From contig NZ_BBXC01000019.1 in NCBI RefSeq assembly GCF_001570525.1, forward strand, positions 62,001-126,000: a DNA stretch of 64,000 bases, written 5' to 3'. A model generated the notes under the pieces. The model saw nothing but the letters and a program-made list of their open reading frames with translations. It made no database searches and was not told the DNA's origin. The position numbers and the translations under genes were made by a program. Positions 17,026 to 24,913 of this stretch are shown in pieces; position 1 is the first letter of the stretch, and each line of letters starts with the position of its first letter. The DNA is from Herbidospora sakaeratensis (GTDB lineage: Bacteria > Actinomycetota > Actinomycetes > Streptosporangiales > Streptosporangiaceae).

Positions 17026-17979
17026 TCAACCCCGGCGTCCCGCCGCAATCTCCAGCAACCCCCGGCAAAGCGCCCCCAGATCCCGTCCAGCCGCCTCAGC
17101 CGCCATAGGCAGCAGCGAAGTCTCCGTCATCCCAGGCGCCACATTCACCTCGAGAAACCAAGGCTTCCCGTCGCCATCGACAATCAGGTCAGTCCGCGAA
17201 ACGTCCCGCAGCCCCAACGCCGAATGCGCCGCCACAGCCATGGCCTCACAAGCCGCCATGGCCTCGTCCCCCAACCGCGCCGGCGCGAAGAACTCGGTCC
17301 GCCCCGCCGTATACCGAGCCGCGTAGTCGTAAGCCCCGCCGTCAGGCACGATCTCCACGGGAGGCAACGCCACCGGCCCCTCCCCCAGGTCGACAACCGA
17401 CACGGCCACCTCAACGCCTTCGATGTACGTCTCGATCAGCGCCGTGTCCCCATAGGCGAAACACCCCACCATCGCCGCCGGCAGTTCCTCGGCCGACCGC
17501 ACGATGGAAGCCCCAAGCGCCGACCCGCCACGCGAAGGCTTCACGAACAGAGGCAATCCCAGGGAGTCGACGATCCGCGAAAGCACCGCGGAAGCCCCCA
17601 GGTCGTGAAATGTCTCCTTGGGGAGGGAAACGGAGTCCGGCGTGTTCAACCCCCACGACCGCACCACGGCCTTGGCGGTCGGCTTGTCGAAAGCCACCCG
17701 GCACGCGTCCGGCGCCGCCCCCACGTATGGCACGCCGAGGAGCTCCAGAACGGTCCGGATCGCGCCGTCCTCGCCGGCCCCGCCGTGCAAGGTCACGAAG
17801 ACCGCGGTGGGCCGGTCGGCGAGGACGGAGGGCACCAGGGACGAGTCGGTGTCGCGGGTCTCCACGTCGACGCCCTGGGCGCGCAACACTTCGGCCACCC
17901 GGCGGCCGGACCTGATGGAGACCTCACGCTCGTAGGACAGTCCTCCTGCCAGCACGAGCACGTTCCCGAGATCGCTCAT
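17026..17979 (-). CDS. ddl: D-alanine--D-alanine ligase
   Basis: ATP-grasp enzyme that makes D-Ala-D-Ala for peptidoglycan precursors. The 317-residue product starts LGNVLVLAGGLSYEREVSIRS, has the family's TLHGGAGEDGAI, VKPSRGGSALG (ATP-binding lysine and loop), ETYIEGVEVAVSVV, and the metal-binding end SRTDLIVDGDG...FLEVNVAPGMTETSLLP. It is shorter than typical Ddl (about 350) but all motifs are there. It is preceded on the same strand by the aminotransferase gene, with a strong hairpin between the two, so they are probably separate transcripts. The ligase substrate (Ala versus Lac or Ser) cannot be settled by eye. Confidence 0.92.
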   Translation of the reverse strand: MSDLGNVLVLAGGLSYEREVSIRSGRRVAEVLRAQGVDVETRDTDSSLVPSVLADRPTAVFVTLHGGAGEDGAIRTVLELLGVPYVGAAPDACRVAFDKPTAKAVVRSWGLNTPDSVSLPKETFHDLGASAVLSRIVDSLGLPLFVKPSRGGSALGASIVRSAEELPAAMVGCFAYGDTALIETYIEGVEVAVSVVDLGEGPVALPPVEIVPDGGAYDYAARYTAGRTEFFAPARLGDEAMAACEAMAVAAHSALGLRDVSRTDLIVDGDGKPWFLEVNVAPGMTETSLLPMAAEAAGRDLGALCRGLLEIAAGRRG

Positions 17980-17999
17980 AGCCCGGCCTTTCTCCGATT

Positions 18000-18033
18000 C
18001 TGTACGGCTAGCCCGAACAGGCTAGCCGTACAG
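18000..18033. terminator. Perfect hairpin between ddl and the aminotransferase
   Basis: A 14-bp perfect stem CTGTACGGCTAGCC / GGCTAGCCGTACAG around CGAACA, in the gap between two minus-strand genes (20 bp before the ddl start). It may terminate the aminotransferase transcript or act as an operator for ddl. Confidence 0.65.
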
Positions 18034-18037
18034 AGGA

Positions 18038-19363
18038 TCAGGCGAGGTCTGGACCGGGTGTGTCCACCCCGGAGTGACCGGCCCGGGACCGGGTGCCGAA
18101 CATCTCCACGGTCCGGAGTTCTTCCTCGATGACGCCGGCCAGGCGGCGGACGCCCTCGCGGATGCGGTCGGGCTGCGGGTAGCAGTAGGACAGGCGCATG
18201 TGCCTCGATCCCGAGCCGTCGGCGTAGAAGCCGGTGCCGGGGACGAAGGCGACGCGCTTGTCCACGGCCTGGGGGAGCATGGCCTTGGAGTTGAGGCCCT
18301 CGGGGAGGGTCATCCACACGAAGAAGCCGCCGGCCGGTTTGGTCCAGGTGCAGCCCTCGGGCATCAGGGTTTCGAGTGCGCCCAGGAGGGCGTCGCGGCG
18401 TTCGCGGTAGAGCTCGCGGAAGGTCTTGATCTGCTCCCGCCACGGCTGGGTCGTCAGGTACTGCCCGACGGCCAGCTGGGTGAAGGTCGAGTGGGACAGG
18501 ACCGCCGACTCCATCGCCAGCACGAGCTTCTGGCGGATCGCGTGGGGGGCCAGGGCCCAGCCGACCCGGAAGCCGGGTGCCAGGGTCTTCGAGAACGATC
18601 CCAGGTAGACCACCCCGTCGGGGTCGTCGGCGCGCAGGGCGCGCAGCGGCTCGCCGTCGAAGCCGAGCAGGCCGTAGGGGTTGTCCTCGACGACCAGGAT
18701 GCCGGCCTTCTGGCAGATCTCCAGGACCTGGCGGCGGCGGACCAGGTTGAGGGTCACGCCGGCCGGGTTCTGGAAGGTCGGGATCGTGTAGAGGAACTTG
18801 ATGCGCTGGCCGGAGGCCTGGAGCGCGTAGATCGTCTGCGCCAGGGACTCGGGAATGAGGCCCTGGTCGTCCATGGCGATGTGGACGACCTTGGCCTGGT
18901 AGGCCGAGAAGGTGCCCAGGGCGCCGACGTAGGACGGACCTTCGGCGAGGACGATGTCGCCGGGGTCGACGAAGATGCGGGTGATCAGATCGAGCGCCTG
19001 CTGCGAGCCCACCGTGACGACGACGTCGTCGGCGCCCGCGTCGATGCCCTCCATGCGCATGACCTCGCAGATCTGCTCGCGCAGTGCGGGGTCACCCTGG
19101 CCCGAGCCGTACTGCAGGGCTTCGGGACCGCGGCGGTTGACGAGGTCGGCGACCAGTTCGCCGACCACGTCGAGGGGGAGCGCCGTGACGTAGGGCATGC
19201 CGCCGGCGAGGGAGACCACTTCCGGCCTCGATGCGACGGCGAACAGAGCTCGGATCTCGGAGGCGACCATCCCGGTAGCTCGTGCGGCGTACCGATCGAC
19301 GTAGGCATCGATGCGTGACCCGTGGGTCGCGGGTGTCCGACCGTGATCCGTCTCATTCGTCAC
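18038..19363 (-). CDS. PLP-dependent aminotransferase, class I/II (MocR/2-aminoadipate type)
   Basis: Fold-type I aminotransferase without the GntR domain of true MocR regulators. I start it at GTG 19363 because GGAGG lies seven bases upstream; an earlier frame extension of 21 codons has no site. The 441-residue product has VVSLAGGMPY near the start, LQYGSGQGDPALREQI, VTVGSQQALDLI, TIPTFQNPAG (Asn binding PLP), VEDNPYG, and LGSFSKTLAPGFRVGW with the Schiff-base lysine. Relatives act on 2-aminoadipate, aromatic or branched-chain amino acids; the substrate is not evident. It belongs to the set of genes commonly found between parB and trxA in this group. Confidence 0.85.
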   Translation of the reverse strand: MTNETDHGRTPATHGSRIDAYVDRYAARATGMVASEIRALFAVASRPEVVSLAGGMPYVTALPLDVVGELVADLVNRRGPEALQYGSGQGDPALREQICEVMRMEGIDAGADDVVVTVGSQQALDLITRIFVDPGDIVLAEGPSYVGALGTFSAYQAKVVHIAMDDQGLIPESLAQTIYALQASGQRIKFLYTIPTFQNPAGVTLNLVRRRQVLEICQKAGILVVEDNPYGLLGFDGEPLRALRADDPDGVVYLGSFSKTLAPGFRVGWALAPHAIRQKLVLAMESAVLSHSTFTQLAVGQYLTTQPWREQIKTFRELYRERRDALLGALETLMPEGCTWTKPAGGFFVWMTLPEGLNSKAMLPQAVDKRVAFVPGTGFYADGSGSRHMRLSYCYPQPDRIREGVRRLAGVIEEELRTVEMFGTRSRAGHSGVDTPGPDLA

Positions 19364-19544
19364 GGTCCACCTCCGTTTCATAGGCGTTAATTCAGAGGGT
19401 AAGGCAGCCGGGTGAACGGTCCGCAATCGGTATCAGCATGAGAGAAGGGCCGTGTGCTGCGCGCCGAATTCCTGTTCGGACCGGGAGCACCGGCTACTAT
19501 TCCAGCAAAACTGCCGGGACCAATGCCGGGAATAGGGGCGTCAC

Positions 19545-20165
19545 GTGTCGCGTCGGCTGGCCAGCATCACGCTCGACAATCTTGATGACCTGCCGCGCAG
19601 GTGTCGTAATTGCGTGTTCTGGGAGCTCGACCCCATGGGGGGCGAGCGGGCCGCGCAGGCCGGGGAGCCGAGCCTCGAGAAGGAGGCGTGGGTCTCCGCC
19701 ACGCTGCTCGAATGGGGTTCCTGCGGCAAGATCGCCTATGTCGACGGGGTGGCCGCGGGCTTCGTCCTGTACGCGCCGCCGCTATACGTGCCGCGATCGG
19801 TCGCCTTCCCCACGTCGCCGGTGAGTTCCGACGCGGTGCTGCTGATGACCGCCCACATCATTCCGGAGTTCTCCGGCGGCGGGCTGGGGCGCATGCTCGT
19901 GCAGGGCGTGGCGAAAGATCTGACCCGCCGGGGTGTACGCGCCATCGAGGCGTTCGGCGACCTGAAATGGGAGCAGCCGGGGGCGTGCGTGATGCCGGCC
20001 GATTATCTGCTGTCGGTGGGCTTCAAGACGGTCCGCCCGCATCTGCGCTTCCCCCGCCTGCGGCTGGAGCTGAAGACCGCCGTCTCGTGGCGTGAGGACG
20101 TCGAGGTGGCTCTGGAACGGCTGCTCGGCTCCATGAGCCCCGAACGGGCGCTCCGGCCCGTCTGA
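19545..20165 (+). CDS. GNAT-family N-acetyltransferase
   Basis: A 206-residue cytosolic protein with a GNAT core: substrate-side strands IAYVDGVAAGFVLYAP, then LLMTAHIIPEFSGGGLGRMLVQGVAKDL, where GGGLGRM is the acetyl-CoA pyrophosphate loop, and a late YLLSVGFKTVR strand. The N-terminus has a CRNCVFWE motif, a CxxC-type pair that is typical of a conserved actinobacterial GNAT subfamily next to trxA. It starts at GTG 19545 and is convergent with trxA, with a terminator between them. The acceptor substrate is unknown. Confidence 0.85.
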   Translation: MSRRLASITLDNLDDLPRRCRNCVFWELDPMGGERAAQAGEPSLEKEAWVSATLLEWGSCGKIAYVDGVAAGFVLYAPPLYVPRSVAFPTSPVSSDAVLLMTAHIIPEFSGGGLGRMLVQGVAKDLTRRGVRAIEAFGDLKWEQPGACVMPADYLLSVGFKTVRPHLRFPRLRLELKTAVSWREDVEVALERLLGSMSPERALRPV

Positions 20166-20196
20166 AACGATCTGAGAGCCGTACAGGCCCAAAGAA

Positions 20197-20222
20197 GAAG
20201 CCCTCCCCGGAGGGAGGGCTTC
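20197..20222. terminator. Bidirectional terminator between the GNAT gene and trxA
   Basis: Perfect 10-bp stem GAAGCCCTCC / GGAGGGCTTC around CCGGAG, flanked by A-rich sequence on the left, thus T-rich for the minus-strand transcript. Confidence 0.8.
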
Positions 20223-20227
20223 CGAAA

Positions 20228-20551
20228 CTAGATGACGCCGTCGAGTTCGCGGAGCAGCATCGCCTTCGGCTTGGCGCCGATGATCTGCTTGACGACCTCG
20301 CCGCCCTTGTAGACGTTCATCGTCGGGATCTGCAGGATCCCGTAGTCGCGGGCGATGTCGGGGTTCTCGTCGATGTTGAGCTTCACGACGGTCAGCTTGT
20401 CGGCGTGCTCGTTGGCGATCTCCTGCAGGATCGGCGCGACCTGGCGGCACGGCCCGCACCACTCGGCCCAGAAGTCGACGATGACGGGCTTGTCGCTCTG
20501 CAGGACCTCGGACGCGAAGTCCTTGGTGGTGACGTTCTTGACGGTGCCCAC
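20228..20551 (-). CDS. trxA: Thioredoxin
   Basis: A 107-residue cytosolic disulfide reductase with the active-site motif WCGPC at residues 31-35 (FWAEWCGPCRQ), the conserved lysine/aspartate region KLNIDENP and the cis-proline IPTMNVYKGG. ATG 20551 has a GGAGAG ribosome site. It is 27 bp downstream of trxB and receives electrons from it; the two form one operon. Confidence 0.97.
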   Translation of the reverse strand: MGTVKNVTTKDFASEVLQSDKPVIVDFWAEWCGPCRQVAPILQEIANEHADKLTVVKLNIDENPDIARDYGILQIPTMNVYKGGEVVKQIIGAKPKAMLLRELDGVI

Positions 20552-20578
20552 GATGGCTCTCCTTGTGTTGGGTGGGAA

Positions 20579-21508
20579 CTATTCCTGGTCGGTGAGCCAG
20601 CGCTCCGCGTCGAGCGACGCGGCGCAGCCGGTGCCCGCTGCGGTGATGGCCTGGCGGTAGGTGTGGTCGACGACGTCGCCACAGGCGAACACGCCGGGGA
20701 TGTTGGTCTTGGTGGTGGGCGCCTCGACCTTGATGTAGCCCTCGTCGTCGAGGTCGATCTGGCCCGCCACGATCGTGCTGCGCGGGTCGTGGCCGATCGC
20801 CAGGAACAGGCCGGTCGCGTCGACGGTCGACTCCTCGCCCGTCTTGACGTTGCGGACCCGCACGCCGGCGACCTTGGCCTCGCCCAGGACGTCGACGACC
20901 TCGCTGTCCCAGAGGAAGCGGATCTTCTCGTTGTTGAACGCCCGCTCCTGCATGATCTTGCTGGCGCGTAGCTCGTCGCGGCGGTGCACGACGGTGACCG
21001 ACCGGGCGAACCGGGTCAGGAAGGTGGCCTCCTCCATGGCGGTGTCGCCGCCGCCGACGACCACGATGTCCTGGTCGCGGAAGAAGAAGCCGTCACAGGT
21101 GGCACACCAGGAGACGCCCTTGCCGGACAGCCGCTTCTCGTTGACCAGGCCGAGCTCGCGGTAGCCGGAGCCGGTGGCCAGGATGACCGACTTGGCGTAG
21201 TAGGTGTCGGTGTAGGTCTTGACGACCTTGGGGTTGGCGTTCAGGTCGACCTCGACGACGTCGTCGGCGACGAGTTCGGCGCCGAACCGCTCGGCCTGCT
21301 TGCGCAGGTTGTCCATGAGGTCGGGGCCCATGATGCCGTCGGGGAACCCGGGGAAGTTCTCCACGTCGGTGGTGTTCATGAGGGCGCCGCCGGCGGTCAC
21401 CGAACCCTCGAAGACCAGTGGACGTAGATCGGCTCGGGCGGAATAGACGGCCGCCGTGTAGCCGGCCGGGCCCGACCCGATGATGATCACGTTACGGACG
21501 TCGCTCAA
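20579..21508 (-). CDS. trxB: Thioredoxin-disulfide reductase
   Basis: FAD- and NADPH-dependent flavoenzyme that reduces thioredoxin. The 309-residue product has the FAD motif GSGPAGY (11-17), the redox pair CATC (135-138), the NADPH motif [10 protein letters not shown] (152-161), [10 protein letters not shown] (2'-phosphate recognition) and the C-terminal FAD motif [24 protein letters not shown]. This is the low-molecular-weight bacterial type. It follows sigM and its anti-sigma gene but is separated from them by a terminator, so trxBA has its own promoter, possibly SigM- or redox-controlled. Confidence 0.97.
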   Translation of the reverse strand: MSDVRNVIIIGSGPAGYTAAVYSARADLRPLVFEGSVTAGGALMNTTDVENFPGFPDGIMGPDLMDNLRKQAERFGAELVADDVVEVDLNANPKVVKTYTDTYYAKSVILATGSGYRELGLVNEKRLSGKGVSWCATCDGFFFRDQDIVVVGGGDTAMEEATFLTRFARSVTVVHRRDELRASKIMQERAFNNEKIRFLWDSEVVDVLGEAKVAGVRVRNVKTGEESTVDATGLFLAIGHDPRSTIVAGQIDLDDEGYIKVEAPTTKTNIPGVFACGDVVDHTYRQAITAAGTGCAASLDAERWLTDQE

Positions 21509-21582
21509 CGCTCTGCCTCTCCTTCAAGCTCTGCACGGGCGTCAACAGATCCTAGGCGTCGGCGATTCCCGCCACACATGAC

Positions 21583-21612
21583 GAAGGCCCCGCGGCATTC
21601 CGCGGGGCCTTC
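21583..21612 (-). terminator. Terminator between the anti-sigma gene and trxB
   Basis: Perfect 13-bp stem GAAGGCCCCGCGG / CCGCGGGGCCTTC with loop CATT, 14 bp after the anti-sigma stop codon. Confidence 0.85.
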
Positions 21613-21625
21613 GATCAGCAGAAAC

Positions 21626-22462
21626 TCAGTTCCAGGTCGCGAGACCCTCGGGACGCAGGTTGTGGCAGTCGGGGCCGACCACGACCACGCGGACCGCGTT
21701 GATCGTCTTGTCCTCCCAGAAGGCCATGATCGTGGCGTCCTGGCCGTTGTAGAAGGCCTGGTCGACCGCTATCGGCTGGCGGTCGAGCTCGTTGGCCTTG
21801 TGGGCCACGCACTTGTCGGTCTGCGCGTCGGTGTTGGTACCGGTGCCGGGCTCGGGACCGAAGTAGCCGAGCAGGGGGCCGTTCAGCTCGCGCGAGGTGT
21901 AGTTGTGCCCGCTGGCCCGCACGGCCCAGGCCGACTCGGCCGTCTTCAGCGGCGACTTCTCGGGCGAGACGGCCGGTCCGGCCACGGTGACGCCTCCGTC
22001 ACCCGATCCGGACGCCACGATCTGCGTGGCCAGGCCCACTCCGCCGAACACCACGGCCGCCGCGGCGGCGGCCGCGACCGGCATCGCCCAAGCGCGGCCG
22101 CGAGTCTTCTTCCGGCGAGCTGCCAGCGGCACCACGGGCGCGGTCGGCGCCGGCTCGACCGGCTGCTCCCAGGGCGAGTCCTTCATGATCTCGTCCCAGT
22201 CGGGCGTCTCGACGAGGCGGAGGCCACCCCGCTCCGCCTCGGACTCAAGGGCCCTGTCGATCCGCATCGCGACGCCCAGCGGCATGGCGGTCACCGGCAC
22301 CGCCGAGAGGAGTTCGCGAACCGCGGCCAGACCGGCGAGGCTTTCCCCGCAGGCGTCGCAGATCGCGAGATGCGACCGGACCTCCAGGGCCGTCGCGTCG
22401 TCGAGGAGGCCCTCGGCGAGTTCGGCCAGGATCTCCAGGTCGTAGTGCGTGTCACCCGTCAC
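21626..22462 (-). CDS. Zinc-type transmembrane anti-sigma factor (RsmA-like, partner of SigM)
   Basis: Predicted membrane-anchored inhibitor of the ECF sigma factor encoded just upstream. The start is GTG 22462 (GAAGGGAGC upstream), so the gene overlaps sigM by 11 bp. The 278-residue product has an N-terminal zinc-associated anti-sigma domain with H31-x3-C35-x2-C38 (HLAICDAC), a basic stretch RRKKTRGR, one membrane helix at about 125-147 and an extracytoplasmic part of about 130 residues with several cysteines. Mycobacterial Rv3912 at the same place is the SigM anti-sigma factor. A 211-bp part of this gene (codons about 19-89) is duplicated at 15176-15386. Confidence 0.9.
   Translation of the reverse strand: MTGDTHYDLEILAELAEGLLDDATALEVRSHLAICDACGESLAGLAAVRELLSAVPVTAMPLGVAMRIDRALESEAERGGLRLVETPDWDEIMKDSPWEQPVEPAPTAPVVPLAARRKKTRGRAWAMPVAAAAAAAVVFGGVGLATQIVASGSGDGGVTVAGPAVSPEKSPLKTAESAWAVRASGHNYTSRELNGPLLGYFGPEPGTGTNTDAQTDKCVAHKANELDRQPIAVDQAFYNGQDATIMAFWEDKTINAVRVVVVGPDCHNLRPEGLATWN
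22197..22407 (-). repeat. Inverted duplicate of the anti-sigma gene, copy B (parent)
   Basis: Part of the intact anti-sigma gene; its duplicate lies 6.8 kb away in opposite orientation at 15176-15386. Recombination between the two would invert the DNA between them, including ddl, the aminotransferase, GNAT and trx genes. Confidence 0.95.
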
Positions 22463-23096
22463 GAAGTTGTGCTCCCTTCGGGGATGAGACGCGAGTGAGG
22501 TCGGTTCGGTTCCGCAGATGGGAAAGAATCGGGGCAAGTTTCGCGCGCCCCCGCGCACAACGACTCTTCACCGTTCCGGCCGGTACGTCCAGTACGGCGG
22601 CGGCGTCCTCGACCGAGTAGCCCATCATGTCGACGAGCACCAGAGCGGCCCGCTGGTCGGCCGGCAGCAGCTTGAGCGCGGCCGTGACCTCGAGAGACAC
22701 CTCGCGCTCGGCGGTCTGGTCGGGCAGCGGCATGTCGCGTTCGGCGGCCTCGATGAGCTCGTCGTCGGCGACGGGCCGGACCGATTTCCGGCGCATACGG
22801 TCAAGACAGGCGTTCACCACGATGCGGTGCAGCCACGTGGTGACGGCGGCGTCGCCCCGGAAGCTCTCGGCCTTGCGGTAGGCGGACACGAAGGCGTCCT
22901 GCACCGCGTCGGCGGCCTCGTCGGGGTCGCCGAGCGTCCGCAGGGCGACGGCCCACATGCGGTCGCGATGGCGCTTGACGATCTCGCTGAACGCCGTGGT
23001 GTCGCCCTCGATGTGACGGGTCAGCAAATCGGCATCACTCAGCGCCGGCCGACCGGAGAGGTCGGTCGGTGGGGGTATGTCTGGCGGCGAGGTCAC
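22452..23096 (-). CDS. sigM: ECF RNA polymerase sigma factor SigM
   Basis: Group 4 sigma factor. The 214-residue product has region 2 (FSEIVKRHRDRMWAVALRTLGDPDEAADAVQDAFVSAYR) and region 4 (ALKLLPADQRAALVLVDMMGYSVEDAAAVLDVPAGTVKSRCARGRAKL), and no SnoaL or other extra domain. GTG 23096 is the start. It is followed with overlap by its anti-sigma gene and then trxBA, the same order as Mycobacterium Rv3911-Rv3914. In mycobacteria SigM responds to surface or oxidative stress; that role is inherited by analogy only. A 51-bp repeat element lies just upstream. Confidence 0.95.
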   Translation of the reverse strand: MTSPPDIPPPTDLSGRPALSDADLLTRHIEGDTTAFSEIVKRHRDRMWAVALRTLGDPDEAADAVQDAFVSAYRKAESFRGDAAVTTWLHRIVVNACLDRMRRKSVRPVADDELIEAAERDMPLPDQTAEREVSLEVTAALKLLPADQRAALVLVDMMGYSVEDAAAVLDVPAGTVKSRCARGRAKLAPILSHLRNRTDLTRVSSPKGAQLRDG

Positions 23097-23198
23097 TGGT
23101 CTGCCGATCCCGAGGGGTTCACGTGCACGATGGTGCCACCATACTTCCCTCTGCGAACGGCAAAGCGCGTAAACCAGATCAAACCGGCCTGCTTCTAT

Positions 23199-23249
23199 GG
23201 CAGGTTCAGAGCGCGAGCCACGGTCGGCCTCCGGCCGCCCGCGTCTCGC
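23199..23249. repeat. 51-bp hairpin element, copy 1
   Basis: Matches 42933-42983 at about 46 of 51 positions. The end arms GCGAG / CTCGC are conserved, and the inner arms around GGCC retain pairing in both copies. It sits two bases after the pseudokinase gene and about 100 bp before sigM. Confidence 0.8.
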
Positions 23250-23250
23250 G

Positions 23251-24738
23251 TCATTCCTTCACTCCCAGAAGCTTCACGTCGCGGATCATGGTCCGGTAGC
23301 CGTTGTTGTGCGGGGGCAGCTCGGTGAACCACACGAGCAGGTAGCGGGTGGGCGACGAGCCGTTGAGGTCGAAGGTCACCTTGCCGCTGACGTCTTTGCG
23401 GGTGAGGAAGGTCTTGAGGCTCTCGGGCGCGGGAGAGGCGCCGGTACGCAGCTCGACCGTCCCGCCGGAGGCGCCGAAGTCGATCACCGCCTGGGTCAGC
23501 CGGGTCTCCTTGCCCAGGTCGAGCAGCAGGCCGACGCCGTCTTTGAGGCGGCCGAAGTCGGGGCCGCCGTAGGTCTCGGAGTGCCAGTCGGTGGTGGCCG
23601 AGCCGTCGATGGCCAGGGCGGCCAGCTCGTTGCGCTCCTCGCCGTCGCCGAGAGGGTCGAAGCCGGTCGCGCCGGAGATCTTCACCTCGGCGGGCTTGCC
23701 CGCCGCCTGGCCCTCTTCGGCCGTGGCGCTCGGGGCGGCGCTGGGGACGGCGGGCTCGGTGCCCAGGCTCTTGCCGAGCGTCCAGGCGCCGACGCCGACC
23801 ACGACCATGGCCAGCAGCACCACCACGGTCAGCAGGAACCGCGACAACATGGGGGAGCGGCGCGGCGCCGGGCGGTGGATCATCGGCGGCATCGGCGGCC
23901 GGCCGCCGATCGTGTCGACCGGCTCGGAGCGCAGCTCGACGGCCGGGGGCAGGGTCGAGACGGAGGCGGGGGCCGGGCGGGGCACCTCGGCCAGGGCCTC
24001 GGCGACCTCCATCGGGGAGTCCATCGGCTCGACCGACTTGCGCAGGCCGAGGATGCGCGAGGTGATCGTGTCGAGGTAGTTGGGCACACCCGCGGTGACC
24101 TGGCGCGGGGTGCAGTAGTGGTCGTCGTCGAGGGGGGCCTCGGGCAGGCCGCAGTCGTCGTCGGGCGAGGGCCAGTGGCCGGTGAGGGCGGCGTACAGGA
24201 GACGGCCGAGACCCTCGGCGTCGGCCTGGGCGCGTTCTTCTTCGGTGAGGTTGTCGGCGATGTCGAGGATCGCGGCGTCGACGCCGACCCCGAGGACCTT
24301 CACGGTGTTGCCGGAGGTCCACATCAGCCGGTTGGGGGCCAGGTTGAGGTGGGCCAGGCCGTGTTCGTGGGCGTGGGCGATGGCCTCGGCGGCCTCGGCG
24401 ACCAGGGCGGCGCCGCGTTCGGCTTCCAGCGGGCCGGCCGCGAGCAGGTCGAGCAGCGACTCGCCGGAGACCCACTCGCTGACGACGTAGGCGACGCCGT
24501 CTTCGTCGGCGGCGTCGAAGACCTGGGTGAGGCGGGGGTCGGTGAGGCGGGAGGCGGCTCGCGCGGCGATGACCACCTCGTGCTGGCGTTCGAAGTCGGG
24601 AGCGAAGGTGTGCACGGCCACCGGCCGGGCCAGCACTTCGTCGATGGCCTTCCAGAAGGTGGCGCCGGACGACTCGTTCACCCGGTCTTCCAGCCGGAAT
24701 CGATCAGCGAGACGGGTTCCGGGTTCGACAGTGGACAT
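23251..24738 (-). CDS. Membrane pseudokinase with C-terminal discoidin-like domain, MurJ-associated
   Basis: 495 residues from ATG 24738. Residues 1-255 have a protein-kinase fold but lack catalytic residues: the beta-3 lysine position reads VAVHTF (His43), the catalytic loop reads HLNLAPNR (Asn132 for Asp), and DFG is replaced by LGVG. One membrane helix lies at 301-322, and the extracytoplasmic end (about 360-495) looks like a discoidin/F5-8C beta-sandwich (AIDGSATTDWHSE). In Mycobacterium this pseudokinase is fused to MviN/MurJ (Rv3910), is phosphorylated by PknB and binds FhaA to restrain lipid II export. Here it is a separate gene directly after murJ. Confidence 0.88.
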   Translation of the reverse strand: MSTVEPGTRLADRFRLEDRVNESSGATFWKAIDEVLARPVAVHTFAPDFERQHEVVIAARAASRLTDPRLTQVFDAADEDGVAYVVSEWVSGESLLDLLAAGPLEAERGAALVAEAAEAIAHAHEHGLAHLNLAPNRLMWTSGNTVKVLGVGVDAAILDIADNLTEEERAQADAEGLGRLLYAALTGHWPSPDDDCGLPEAPLDDDHYCTPRQVTAGVPNYLDTITSRILGLRKSVEPMDSPMEVAEALAEVPRPAPASVSTLPPAVELRSEPVDTIGGRPPMPPMIHRPAPRRSPMLSRFLLTVVVLLAMVVVGVGAWTLGKSLGTEPAVPSAAPSATAEEGQAAGKPAEVKISGATGFDPLGDGEERNELAALAIDGSATTDWHSETYGGPDFGRLKDGVGLLLDLGKETRLTQAVIDFGASGGTVELRTGASPAPESLKTFLTRKDVSGKVTFDLNGSSPTRYLLVWFTELPPHNNGYRTMIRDVKLLGVKE

Positions 24739-24913
24739 GCTCACGCCGCCGCTCCCAAGAACGGCAGCCGACTCCGGGTGGATCCGCCCACACCTGCTCG
24801 CTTCCGCTCGACCTTCCACTGTGGCGCACCATGCTAGTGCCGCGCCGGTCTTGCCCGCCTTCCCCTTCGGAGTCGCATCAACCGGACCTTAAGCCCCGTT
24901 GGCACGGAAACCG

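Noticed and set aside
16547-17326. A 259-codon plus-strand gene
   Set aside because: It joins the terminator, the dnaN fragment and the antisense of ddl; only the dnaN-like part has meaning.
23115-23128. Sixth parS site (GGTTCACGTGCACG)
   Set aside because: Three or more mismatches to the conserved palindrome; the central CACGTG alone is not enough.
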